A stretch of 64,000 bases of DNA from Vibrio tarriae (GTDB lineage: Bacteria > Pseudomonadota > Gammaproteobacteria > Enterobacterales > Vibrionaceae). Where the stretch lies: assembly GCF_002216685.1 (NCBI RefSeq), contig NZ_CP022353.1, positions 2,294,001-2,358,000 of the forward strand, given 5' to 3'. The position numbers were made by a program, and so were the translations under genes. Below the pieces are notes generated by a model. It had not been told where the DNA came from, did no database searches, and saw only the letters and a program-made list of their open reading frames with translations. Of this stretch, positions 19,534 to 28,861 are shown piece after piece (positions within the stretch are counted from its first letter, which is position 1; every line of letters begins with the position of its first letter).

Positions 19534-20639
19534 AAAGACTCCAATCGTTCTCTAACATTTTCCGCCAGTTCTTTGTTGCGTCCTCGACCATCTAATAAGT
19601 CTAAGTAAAGAATATAAGGGCTTGCTAAAAACATAAAATGGTCCGAGTACATGTAATTACTTCGATAAAGCAAACTCGCAGGTTCTCGCTCGATGAGCGT
19701 AACGTTCGCCCCTTTACTTACAGGCTTCAGGCCTAAAACATCAGCCATCTTCTCCGCGTAGCCATTGGGCACAATTATTTCAGCTCCCTCAGTGCTCGTT
19801 AGTGATGGGGTGTATATATTAGCCGCAGCAGCACCTGTGAACGCCCATGGATAATAAACGTTATGACGATCTATCTGATCCGCTAGATGAGCAAGGATAT
19901 ACTTGGGATTTTCAACAAATGTGTACCACTTTGACTTTTTTTCTTTGCGCCCTTGCCACTGCTTAGACCAGGCGTCCAAAAGCTTGCCAGGTTGAGTAAG
20001 CATTCTACGCTTGCTCGGTCCTCCGCCGGTTGACTCCATCCACTCACGCAACGTCAGTTCCTGCAACACAAGAGAGCATGTATATGGAGAAGTTTCGGCT
20101 TTTTCGGCTAGTTCTGCACCAGTTAACCACTCATGGCTATCCATCAAAAGAGTATGTATTACACTTTCACGAGCCCCAGTGAAAAGATCAATGCCCTGAA
20201 AGTTCTTTTTGGCACGGCTAGAAGGCTTTTCGATATTGATGAGCCAGCCATCGTGCTTTAAATACAGGCTTCCTCCCAGCTCGAATGTTGCGATATTCTC
20301 CTCTCTAAGCTCCTGCTTGGCCCCGGGACTCAAGACGGCAGCAGCGAGAAGCCCAATAGTTTCATAGCGATGAGAAGTTGTTTCCATGCATCTTTGGAGC
20401 TGGTGCACTGCATTCCTGATGTCTCTTGGGTAGACTTCCTTTTTGACTTCGACGAGTACTTGCAGAGTTTTCCCCGGAGCCCTAATCACGATCATACCGT
20501 CAGAATCATTCCTACCAAGCTCGTGTGAAGCATCTAGCACTGAGGCTTCGGAGCCAAGTGCTTCAGTAAGAGCCTCCACCAGTGCACCAAGCATCTCCTT
20601 TTCGAATTCAAAACCGATACTATGTGAGGATTGCCCCAT
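19518..20639 (-). CDS. AbiEi-like antitoxin with N-terminal PD-(D/E)XK-like domain
   Basis: 373 aa. Residues about 8–100 look like a restriction-endonuclease fold: Asp47 in NDSDGMIVI, then VLVEVKKEV with Glu64 and Lys66, and Gln residues in the next helix (HQLQR). A winged-helix segment follows (about 168–205, LTGAELAEKAETSPYTCSLVLQELTLREW). The C-terminal part (about 230–373) contains YAWAFTGAAAA-like text (YYPWAFTGAAAANIYTPS) typical of the AbiEi C-terminal domain. AbiEi proteins are the antitoxin and autorepressor of AbiE systems. The nuclease-like extension is unusual: it could be an active effector or a structural remnant. The operator repeat lies directly upstream. Confidence 0.7.
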   Translation of the reverse strand: MGQSSHSIGFEFEKEMLGALVEALTEALGSEASVLDASHELGRNDSDGMIVIRAPGKTLQVLVEVKKEVYPRDIRNAVHQLQRCMETTSHRYETIGLLAAAVLSPGAKQELREENIATFELGGSLYLKHDGWLINIEKPSSRAKKNFQGIDLFTGARESVIHTLLMDSHEWLTGAELAEKAETSPYTCSLVLQELTLREWMESTGGGPSKRRMLTQPGKLLDAWSKQWQGRKEKKSKWYTFVENPKYILAHLADQIDRHNVYYPWAFTGAAAANIYTPSLTSTEGAEIIVPNGYAEKMADVLGLKPVSKGANVTLIEREPASLLYRSNYMYSDHFMFLASPYILYLDLLDGRGRNKELAENVRERLESLWQRD

Positions 20640-20660
20640 AACTTTAGCCTCTCATCTATT

Positions 20661-20753
20661 ATTAGCTGTACAGCAAATATGGTAATTTTTGCTAATATTA
20701 GCACATAACTCACCATTAGCTGACCAGCTAATATACGATTTTATGCTAATATT
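20661..20753. promoter_or_regulatory. Duplicated palindromic operator upstream of the AbiE-like pair
   Basis: A 40-base unit occurs twice with a 54-base period (20661–20700 and 20715–20753). Each unit contains ATTAGCTG-NN-CAGC(T/A)AAT (perfect in the copy at 20715–20732, one mismatch at 20661–20678) and, 29 bases on, TGCTAATATT (inside the perfect palindrome TGCTAATATTAGCA at 20690–20703). AbiEi antitoxins are known to bind inverted repeats at their own promoter, so these are the likely autoregulatory operators. Confidence 0.75.
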
Positions 20754-20885
20754 TTTTCCTACAATGCTTACCACGGAAAGGAAAGTGATAACTCAGCTTC
20801 GAGTTCGGCAATCTGACGAATTCGTACTCAAAATGGATCTAATAGGTTTCAGCGTGATCTCAACAGCGTCTTCAGTCGCTTTGTC

Positions 20886-23800
20886 TTAACACTCTTCATT
20901 CCACAAGCCGTCTTCATCCATACGTTTGGCATCAAAATCGTAGTAACGAGCGATATCACAAATCATCGCTGCGACTGTGGGGTGAGTGATGTCCCAGTAA
21001 GCTGCATAATCCCTAAATTTTTGCGCAACAGTTCGTTCTTGGTTTCCGCCATCGTAAGGCATTCTAGTGGTGACACCTCTTGAATTTCTGACACCTAAAG
21101 AAAACCCAGCCCTAATTTCCTCTGCATCATCGTGCTCTAAAAGAGTGGATATCGCCGCTTTAGGCCAAATCTCTAAACTTTTTTTACACGGCCAGTCTGC
21201 AAGCATTTTTCCGATGAGATGATCTGTAACCTCTTGTCTATCATGCTCCTGAGCCATTTTTCGCACGACACTAACCCAGCTATAAAACTTGTCCTCGTCG
21301 ATTAAGCCAGTAGAATCCATTCCCGGGGTAGCGTTCAGGTTGTTCAAAACAGAACCAGCTGTTCTGGCGACTCCAAACATTTGCTCTGACAGCGTCTCTC
21401 TTTCTGAGTTAGCAGGGTTGTACACCAGGCAAACAAGCTCCATAAATAGGTCAGGATTTGTCACCAATTCTGAATAAAGATTTGGCGTACCATACTTCGA
21501 ATGATGAAGCACTTCGTAGTAAGTAAACTCCAAAGTCAAAAGCTCAGAATGAAGTTGACGCAAGTGCAGAACCTCAAACAAATCGGCAATGTGCCAAGAT
21601 TGAGGAAAATCAACAGCTTCTTCCCCTTCAGAGGCTAATTGGTTTAGAACCCGAATAAGAAGCTCACTAGATAATTCGGCCTCTCGGCCATGTATCGTTT
21701 GAATTGCAGCCCGGGGTCTACTAGCAACCAAAAGTTTTTCAACACAGAAAGCTAAAACTTCCGGACTAGAGACAAGATATCGGATAGTTACTGTATCCCA
21801 AAAATGGTCTCGAATACCCTCATCTAATTCTCCTAACTGCTGCCATAATTCGATGGTTTGAGGAGCATTTGTAAGGAATCCGCCAAGGACTGTTGCTGAA
21901 ACCGACAAATTTGAAAACGTTGAAATACAAGTTGTTAGAAAGCAACTAAGCTCGTTCTGATCGATACAATTGAGAGCACCCGAAGTCAAAGCGTCAAACC
22001 CAGTGTTGCTCCTTGATAGATACCAATTAGATATCCACTCAGCAGACTCAGCTCGTGCAGAACACTCTGCAATCAACTTCCCAATCAACCAGCAATCACC
22101 GGCAACTTCAGCCAATTTTGTGATGCCTGACCAGCCGTAACAATCAAAAATTTCATTAAACGCATCAACTTGTAAATTGGCTTTGAATCGCTGCGTTTCT
22201 TCTCGGTCGTTTTCCCGCCCATCCGGTAACTCAATCCAGCCAGAAGAAAACAGCCATTTATGCCGCAATATTAAATCATTTGGGGTGAGACCGTCATATA
22301 TAGGCCGCAATGCATCCGCAGCATACCGATCATGACTTTCACCATTTTGGTTAAATGAGTTTTCCCAGTTTAAATACTTTCTAACCTCAGAGCGCACCAA
22401 CTCTTTACCATCATCATCGAACTCACAAGCACTCTTAACAAGAATAATAACCGAATCTCTAAAGTCGTCATCAAGCGAATCTACTAAAGAGACCAGGTCC
22501 GCTATTCGTGTTGGAGAGCCGGCAGCTTTTTCTACCAACATTCGACCAATAGTTAAAACGAAACTGCAATACTCAGCATTGCTAACACCGTTGCCAGCCC
22601 CTGAATCATCGTCACGCCAACTAGGTTTTGCATTTGGTAAAGCACAGTCATTTCCCCGGGGAGTCAACTTAACTAATAGCTGCCAACCAATATCTGGAAA
22701 CTTAGCAATCACTTTGTTAATAACTTGAATTCGCGCCCCCTGTGGCGCTGAAGTCTGCGGCATCCATGGACGAAATAGAGAAAGCAGGGAACTGAACGGC
22801 GTATTACCCCAATTACCTTTAATTTCAGTTTTAGAGAGTTCAGCCAAAATCAGAGCGACTTTGTTGAGACGAGTTGGATACCATGCAAGTAACTCAAGAG
22901 CCCATAACAGGTTGGCATGCCAACATCGGCCATGAACTCCAGCAGCACTAGTTTCTGATAACAAAGACAAAACTGCTCGAGTAGGACTGCGAAGACTTCG
23001 CTCTACAGCACCAATGAATTCATGCGGAGCTGCCTCTGCAAATTCTCTCAAGTAAGATGAAACTGATAACCATCGCTGTTCATTAGCATCGTACAAAAGA
23101 TGACGCACAAGCTCTCTGACATGACGGCCTGCTATATCAAGCTCATCGTTTACTTCAGAGAAACTCCCAAGCTTTGCAATAGAATCAGCAATTCCATCTA
23201 AGATCACCCCAGATTGCGCACGAACTTTTCCATAGATAGATGCCATCCAGCGCTCACTTTCTTCCAGCTCAAGCACGGGGTCTGGCTCTTCATAAATCGA
23301 TTTTGCAAAGTTAAAAAAACGAGACAGTACTGCATCAGTTAACTTTGGAGCCATTAAGTTAAGTAGTTCTAATGGAGCTTTCGCTTTCCATAGCGAGCCA
23401 ATTTTAATTACAGGGGCATCATCCAAAGCTGCAAGTTCTATCAGGTCATTTTCTACCTCCTCATACGCCCTGTTTGCCAGATGCTCTACACAGAGTCGAT
23501 CTCCTTCCGACCGTGAGTTCCAGGCACCTACCAAGGTTAAAACTTGCAAAGCTATTGTGCTGGTCACAGATAGCCATAGAGGTTTTTTAATTGCAGGGTT
23601 TGCTGCGAACTGACGCCTAAATACCGTCCAAGAGCGTCCCATAGAGCGTGAAAAGCGCGCTGCATCAGCATGATCTAATCCGAGACTTAGTAAAGCATTC
23701 TCAAACTCATCAGGCCTTGATCGCCTCAACTCGATTTGAGTGTGTAACGAGGCTTCACGCCCGATCCCTTTTAGGTTGAATTCGCGATCTCCAGCTGCCA

Positions 23801-24638
23801 ATGGGACTATTAATGTCATATCATCCCGGGGAGCTTTTTGGTTACTCAGTTGATTGTCAGAAACAACAACAAAGCTAATACCTGAATTTGAATCAATGAA
23901 CTGCCAGCCCTCTTCGCTGGTAACGCAAGCTGCGACTTTAGAATAGCCATGTTCTAATAATGCACCACATACAAATGCTACGGCTTCTGATTGGCTGTCG
24001 GCAACAACAGCGACCAAGGACTCCCGTTTATCCAAGGCATTCCTTAATGCTAAGCCAGATTGCTCTCTTCCTGTAACTAAAGATTGGTAAGTTATGGCTG
24101 GATTAGATTGGCCTTGCCAATCTGACCAATATTGCTCAATTGCAACGACGCCGTAACCATTAATGCCAATCTGCGCACCAAACCATAATGAGGTTGTTGC
24201 AGAACTTTCGAGCCAAGCTTCTATATCATCAGCATCCCACGCAAGTACACGGGCCCATTGATTTTCAGAACGAACTTTTGATAACCAGTTATCTTTTCCA
24301 GCCCATCGTCTAGGTGTAATAAAAACAAAAGCGGCAACGGCTCTTTGCTCTGGCTGTAGCTGTTCAGTTCTTTTTGCATAATCGCTTTGTGCTTTTGCAG
24401 CAGGGTCTTTTGAGGTACCCATCTCCCAATAGCTCAGTCCATCTGGAACCCACGGATTACCAGACAGAACAGAAATAACACCATCCCAACCGGGTAAATT
24501 CACTGAATCCCCACCCGGCATAGTGATCGAGTTGACCGTCGATGTTGCAGAGATCAAGCGCCTAATAAGAATAGGCAAAACATCTTGGGCACGACGTTCA
24601 TTTGACCAATGTGACAGATTAGTTGCGGATATTCTCAA
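20886..24638 (-). CDS. 1250-aa putative STAND-like defence protein with degenerate P-loop
   Basis: Not a family I can name. The N-terminus (about 1–145) looks nuclease-like: PGWDGVISV (Asp52), then SYWEMGTSKDPAAKAQSDYAKR (Glu72, Lys82), then VAAFVFITPRRW and DADDIEAWLES. Residues about 185–320 resemble an NTPase module, but where a P-loop should be it reads VVADSQSEAVAF (211–222) with no Gly-Lys-Ser/Thr, and the Walker-B-like strand ISFVVVSD lacks Asp-Glu. The remaining 900 residues are helical and repeat-like. This order (nuclease, NTPase, long sensor) is that of Avs/STAND immune proteins. The TTG start is supported by GGGAG five bases upstream. It follows the five-gene operon by 36 bases and may be cotranscribed. 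Confidence 0.6.
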   Translation of the reverse strand: MRISATNLSHWSNERRAQDVLPILIRRLISATSTVNSITMPGGDSVNLPGWDGVISVLSGNPWVPDGLSYWEMGTSKDPAAKAQSDYAKRTEQLQPEQRAVAAFVFITPRRWAGKDNWLSKVRSENQWARVLAWDADDIEAWLESSATTSLWFGAQIGINGYGVVAIEQYWSDWQGQSNPAITYQSLVTGREQSGLALRNALDKRESLVAVVADSQSEAVAFVCGALLEHGYSKVAACVTSEEGWQFIDSNSGISFVVVSDNQLSNQKAPRDDMTLIVPLAAGDREFNLKGIGREASLHTQIELRRSRPDEFENALLSLGLDHADAARFSRSMGRSWTVFRRQFAANPAIKKPLWLSVTSTIALQVLTLVGAWNSRSEGDRLCVEHLANRAYEEVENDLIELAALDDAPVIKIGSLWKAKAPLELLNLMAPKLTDAVLSRFFNFAKSIYEEPDPVLELEESERWMASIYGKVRAQSGVILDGIADSIAKLGSFSEVNDELDIAGRHVRELVRHLLYDANEQRWLSVSSYLREFAEAAPHEFIGAVERSLRSPTRAVLSLLSETSAAGVHGRCWHANLLWALELLAWYPTRLNKVALILAELSKTEIKGNWGNTPFSSLLSLFRPWMPQTSAPQGARIQVINKVIAKFPDIGWQLLVKLTPRGNDCALPNAKPSWRDDDSGAGNGVSNAEYCSFVLTIGRMLVEKAAGSPTRIADLVSLVDSLDDDFRDSVIILVKSACEFDDDGKELVRSEVRKYLNWENSFNQNGESHDRYAADALRPIYDGLTPNDLILRHKWLFSSGWIELPDGRENDREETQRFKANLQVDAFNEIFDCYGWSGITKLAEVAGDCWLIGKLIAECSARAESAEWISNWYLSRSNTGFDALTSGALNCIDQNELSCFLTTCISTFSNLSVSATVLGGFLTNAPQTIELWQQLGELDEGIRDHFWDTVTIRYLVSSPEVLAFCVEKLLVASRPRAAIQTIHGREAELSSELLIRVLNQLASEGEEAVDFPQSWHIADLFEVLHLRQLHSELLTLEFTYYEVLHHSKYGTPNLYSELVTNPDLFMELVCLVYNPANSERETLSEQMFGVARTAGSVLNNLNATPGMDSTGLIDEDKFYSWVSVVRKMAQEHDRQEVTDHLIGKMLADWPCKKSLEIWPKAAISTLLEHDDAEEIRAGFSLGVRNSRGVTTRMPYDGGNQERTVAQKFRDYAAYWDITHPTVAAMICDIARYYDFDAKRMDEDGLWNEEC

Positions 24639-24674
24639 AAACGCTCCCTATTTCATTTGAGTTGCAAATTCAGC

Positions 24675-27002
24675 TTAAGACGCTTCTTTGGCCAGACGCT
24701 GCATGTTGAGTGAGCGCGTGCTCCTTCCTGCCTTGGCAAAACGGTATCGCATATATGACGAAATATCCTCTTCGTGCGACGATAAAATTAATTGACGCTG
24801 CTTAAGCTCGCAACGCAGTAAGTCCGTTAGTGAAGCCACATTCACCTCATCTAAAGATTGTGAAGGGTCATCAATAAGGATTATCGGAACACGTGCGTAG
24901 ACTTTGTTGAGCGACAGGAAAAAAGCCATGCTAAGAGCTGATACTTGTCCAGAGCTCATAGAGAGAATGGCATCATGTTCAGACTTTTCAGCAGTTAAGA
25001 ATCTCAGTTGTTTACCGTCACGGCTCTCAATGAATAGACCAAGACCTCTTTGGTAGTTCTGGATAAGCCGTCCGCTATAGATATGGAATATCAGCTCTAT
25101 CTCTGAAATGGTCTGATCCGTATAACTTCGTTCAACATTTTCTAGCGTCTCACGTAGCTTTTTAACTTTGTCTTTCGATATCTTTGCAGCTTCATTCTCA
25201 CACTGAATGGTCTGCAACGACTCAAGAGAATTTTTCAGTTTAATATTACGTGCTTCGTTCGCTTTGCTAGTAATGTACGAAATTTTATCGGTCAGATCTT
25301 TCTGCTCGACAATATAGAAGTCTTCAATCGACTTAAAAGCAACGCTGATAACTTGCTTCCAATCATCGGGTAATTCATCAGTCTCCTCAGTTTTCCTTGA
25401 TCGGATCAAAAAAATGAGATTTCTTAAGCGTTCTTCAACAACTTCATTTTTATCCGAATATCGATAATCAATCGTTGTACCTGTAGCCTCAAGCCGTTTA
25501 GCTAGTTTTGTGATGCTTTCCAGACGAACTCTTTCACTTTCTAGAGCATTGTGCAGAGACTCATTATATTCACTCTGAATCGCCGCTTCTCGGGACTGTA
25601 TTTGAGTAGCGATTAGCGCCAGTTCACTATTCATCAAGGTTAATAGTTCAACAAGAGCTTTCCCATCCGCGCTCAAACTATTAGTGATTTGTTGTGATCT
25701 GGCGTCAACAGCGTCAAGCATGATTTGATGTTGGATCCAATCAGCTCCGCAAAGAGGGCAAGTTGGATCATTGAGACTGAGCTTGCCATGCTCCTTCAGC
25801 AGTTTATCCTTCAAACGAGTCAGTTCAGCAGCGATACCGCTGTTTGATTGATTTTTTAGCTGGAGATCTTTACGTACCGTAATTTGATCTTCAAACCTAT
25901 TGAGACGTTCTGCTTCCCAGTAAGGCAGAGAACGCGTTTCAGGAAGCGTAATGACTGCCGCACCCCGTTGGATAATTGCCTTAGCCTTGATTAACTGATT
26001 TAGCTCGTTTTTCGTGCTATCCAACGCGCTTAATTTATCTGTATCAATACCGAATTGAACCAAGCTTTGTAACAGCGCCATATTATTGTGAATATAGCTT
26101 TCAATTTGCTCATTCTGAGCTCTGATTTTGATAGCACTTTTAAGAGGCAGAAGCTCCTGAAGTTTCAGTATCACATCTTGATATTCTTTGAAGACTTCTA
26201 AGGAATATGTAGGAAATAGATTTTCATAATCCCAACCTGGTTGCAGGTCAGACGTCGACAACTTTTTATATTCAACAGCCCCCAAATCTGCCTGAACTAA
26301 GACTCTCAGAGACTCGATGTCAGAAAGCAGGGCCATTTCTTGAGATTTACGAGCAGTGTCATTGATATAGCTGTTAATTTTACGTTCAACGCTTTTGCAA
26401 TTGTCGATCTCAGCTGCGATATCAGTGATATTGAACAAGTTGCCTAAGGCTTGTTTCCTCTTATCAACCTTTGTGAGCAAAAGTTGGTTCTGCCCTTGCT
26501 CGAGATAGTTCAGATAGCAAAAATTTTCTCTGAAGTTTTCACCAAAGATCTCTTCGATATAATCATTGTTGCGCAAATTATCTGCCGAAAAGTCATTTGA
26601 CGAGAAATCTGGTAATTCGTAAAGATTGAACTGTGAAAAGCTATCTGCTCGATTAAGTGATTTTTGCTTCAGCGCTTCAGCAGATGCATAGCGGGCTAAC
26701 GTAAGTTTTGAATTTTCTTTAAAGAATTCGATTTTAATGACCAGATTTTTCTCGCCAGACCGGATGTTCCAGAAAAGATTATCGTCATAGTTCTGCTTGG
26801 TGCCGATCATCACCTTGGAGAAAAGGTTCTCAATCCTCTTTATTTGCCCTGTGAGTAACAACTCAATCGCATCGAAAATACTAGTTTTGCCGAAACCATT
26901 TGGTCCATCTAAGGTCAGTAGCGATGAATTCTCAAAGTCTAGTAATATGTGCTTGAACGCTTTGAAGCTAGAAACTTCAATTCTTGATATTTGCCAATTC
27001 AT
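24675..27002 (-). CDS. Rad50-like ABC ATPase (ATPase of an ABC-three-component system)
   Basis: 775-aa SMC/Rad50-type ATPase. Walker A is GPNGFGKT (33–40), the Q-loop region is NYLEQGQNQLLL (about 165–176), and a long coiled coil is interrupted at its apex by the zinc hook CPLC (415–418). The ABC signature SMSSGQVSA (about 681), Walker B VPIILIDDPSQSLDE (Asp711–Asp712) and H-loop LSSHEED (His743) follow. All catalytic elements are intact. The start overlaps the end of the 221-aa gene by 26 bases. Such ATPases form the motor or sensor of ABC-three-component conflict systems beside a small middle component and an effector, which matches the two genes just upstream. Confidence 0.82.
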   Translation of the reverse strand: MNWQISRIEVSSFKAFKHILLDFENSSLLTLDGPNGFGKTSIFDAIELLLTGQIKRIENLFSKVMIGTKQNYDDNLFWNIRSGEKNLVIKIEFFKENSKLTLARYASAEALKQKSLNRADSFSQFNLYELPDFSSNDFSADNLRNNDYIEEIFGENFRENFCYLNYLEQGQNQLLLTKVDKRKQALGNLFNITDIAAEIDNCKSVERKINSYINDTARKSQEMALLSDIESLRVLVQADLGAVEYKKLSTSDLQPGWDYENLFPTYSLEVFKEYQDVILKLQELLPLKSAIKIRAQNEQIESYIHNNMALLQSLVQFGIDTDKLSALDSTKNELNQLIKAKAIIQRGAAVITLPETRSLPYWEAERLNRFEDQITVRKDLQLKNQSNSGIAAELTRLKDKLLKEHGKLSLNDPTCPLCGADWIQHQIMLDAVDARSQQITNSLSADGKALVELLTLMNSELALIATQIQSREAAIQSEYNESLHNALESERVRLESITKLAKRLEATGTTIDYRYSDKNEVVEERLRNLIFLIRSRKTEETDELPDDWKQVISVAFKSIEDFYIVEQKDLTDKISYITSKANEARNIKLKNSLESLQTIQCENEAAKISKDKVKKLRETLENVERSYTDQTISEIELIFHIYSGRLIQNYQRGLGLFIESRDGKQLRFLTAEKSEHDAILSMSSGQVSALSMAFFLSLNKVYARVPIILIDDPSQSLDEVNVASLTDLLRCELKQRQLILSSHEEDISSYMRYRFAKAGRSTRSLNMQRLAKEAS

Positions 27003-27642
27003 CGTTAATCATTTCCTTGATCATTGCGTCAACAGTCAAGCTGCTGTATTTCTGTATTTTTTCATACACTTTTGATAGACCGACCTCACTCACAGCCTCC
27101 TCCGCTTGCAATCGCAAGGGAACGAGGTCACCTTTGACAAAAGGTAGTTCGAGGAATGGTAGTTTTATAAAAACCTTGGCCACTACGCTGTATAGAGTTG
27201 CAGATAAAGGCATTTCCTTGTAAGTATTAAATAGACTTTTATCAGCAATAATTGCCTCAAGGTCCGTGTAATTTAAACTATTTAGAGCTTGTTCCTCGAC
27301 GTCACTATAATATAGAACGTATTTCTTAAAAAAATGAGGATCCTCTTCAATAGCAAATATCTGTTCTTCATGATTTTTGAATTCGGATAATTTATCTAAT
27401 TTGTGAATACAAATTAAATCACAATTTTTTCTAAACGATGGATTATTTGACAACTCTTCCGGTACTAAATTCGATAACGCTGCATTTATTTCTTCTGGCT
27501 TCATAAGTTCATCTAAATTATGTAGTATCGTAAACCTAATGGCAGCACCAATATCGCGAATATAAAAGCGAGAGGTCTCAGTTACATGCGCTTTTACAAA
27601 TTGATGTGCAATTAAAGCTTCTTCTATGAGATCAGTAATCAT
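26977..27642 (-). CDS. Probable middle component of the ABC-three-component system
   Basis: 221-aa, mostly helical protein without catalytic motifs I can recognise. Size and position, between a QVK-nuclease-like protein and a Rad50-like ATPase and overlapping both genes (11 bases upstream, 26 downstream), fit the small middle component of ABC-3C systems, thought to bridge ATPase and effector. The start ATG at 27642 has GAGG nine bases upstream. The assignment rests on gene context; the sequence alone is not diagnostic to my eye. Confidence 0.55.
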   Translation of the reverse strand: MITDLIEEALIAHQFVKAHVTETSRFYIRDIGAAIRFTILHNLDELMKPEEINAALSNLVPEELSNNPSFRKNCDLICIHKLDKLSEFKNHEEQIFAIEEDPHFFKKYVLYYSDVEEQALNSLNYTDLEAIIADKSLFNTYKEMPLSATLYSVVAKVFIKLPFLELPFVKGDLVPLRLQAEEAVSEVGLSKVYEKIQKYSSLTVDAMIKEMINDELANIKN

Positions 27643-28861
27643 TTAATAGAACCTCGGCCTCTTCCTTGGTTAAAATGCTTATGCAGAGAGTCTTGATGAT
27701 ATTGCTATCAATACGATCTTGCGTTTCCTGATCGCTAAGATCTGCACTAACAGTAATTTTTGTATCGATAATGAACGATTCTTTGACTCTGGATGCTATA
27801 AGATTATTGTACTCAAATAGCAATTTGAGTAAGTCATCGTTACCTTTTATTTCACTTAGTATGTCCGAAGTACAATCGTCATGCTCCTTGACTTCAGGTA
27901 AATCAAGCGCTGTTGGAATATAGAACTTCTTATGTTTATCCCGATAGTGAGGGAGCTTTTCGAATATTGGCTCAACATCGAGTTCATGAATGAGTCCAGA
28001 GTAACGCCTGATATCTACTCTCTGAACTCGAGAAAACCGTTCTGATGGTTTCATTAGTTGGCAAAGAGTCTGTAATTCTCTCGCTTCAGAATCTCGAATA
28101 TGTTCATACAGCCGTCTCGCCCTCTGATAGACAGCCTCAGTCATCCCAGGGAGGGACTGCTCTAGCTTATCCTCAAGATACGAGTGCAGCCTGGACTTGA
28201 GTTCGATAGCGAAGTATTCAATATCATTGCATAGATTGATGTTTATAATATCATCTAAAATGCTCTGTCCGCTTATTCGATTTGTGTATGCAGCCTTTTT
28301 TTCGGAATCGCCGTTGACTTGTATTTTTCTATGAATATCAACAGCTTTTGTGCTTATTCTCTCTGAGAGCACACAGTAGTTTGCGTCTAGAAGATTTGAA
28401 CTGAGTTGAATGGATTTAGCTTTGCAAATTTGCAAAATGACCGATTTAGTTAGGGCTTCGATGTCTCCTAGACCACAATATTTATTGTCGCCGTAAGAGT
28501 AAAACTTAACAACCTCACCATTACTATCTATGTAATCGGTAGTGTCCGTTATGGCAACAGATACATGGAAATAGCGAGCAGTTCCTGCAATACGATCGAG
28601 TTCGATGGTCGCTGACTTTGTTAGAGCTTCGTTATAGCTACTTCGGTACTTACCAACCTTTGCCTTTACTTGGTGAGTACTGGCAAGCACACCATTCTTA
28701 TATATTGCAAAGTCATCAGTGCTATCCAGCTGAAGTTCAAAGTTCGGAGCACCTTCAAGTAGCAGCTTGAGGCAATGGTAAAGGGCTACTTTTCCCTGGT
28801 AAACGAAGCCACTCCAACTGGAAATGGCACTGGCCGGATAATTTTCATTGTCTTCGACCAC
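27632..28861 (-). CDS. Nuclease-like protein, probable effector of the ABC-three-component system
   Basis: 409 aa. The N-terminus reads SSWSGFVYQGKVALYHCLKLLL, then FELQLDSTDDFAIYKNGVLASTHQVKAKVG, with Asp49/Asp50 and Gln64-Val-Lys66. This D…QxK arrangement after a GFxYQ helix is the pattern of Cap4/DUF4297-type PD-(D/E)XK nucleases. The C-terminal half (about 200–409) is the part expected to dock on the ABC ATPase complex. The start is GTG at 28861, sharing one base with the preceding stop (TAGTG), and its end overlaps the next gene by 11 bases, so translation is coupled on both sides. Confidence 0.65.
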   Translation of the reverse strand: MVEDNENYPASAISSWSGFVYQGKVALYHCLKLLLEGAPNFELQLDSTDDFAIYKNGVLASTHQVKAKVGKYRSSYNEALTKSATIELDRIAGTARYFHVSVAITDTTDYIDSNGEVVKFYSYGDNKYCGLGDIEALTKSVILQICKAKSIQLSSNLLDANYCVLSERISTKAVDIHRKIQVNGDSEKKAAYTNRISGQSILDDIININLCNDIEYFAIELKSRLHSYLEDKLEQSLPGMTEAVYQRARRLYEHIRDSEARELQTLCQLMKPSERFSRVQRVDIRRYSGLIHELDVEPIFEKLPHYRDKHKKFYIPTALDLPEVKEHDDCTSDILSEIKGNDDLLKLLFEYNNLIASRVKESFIIDTKITVSADLSDQETQDRIDSNIIKTLCISILTKEEAEVLLNDY

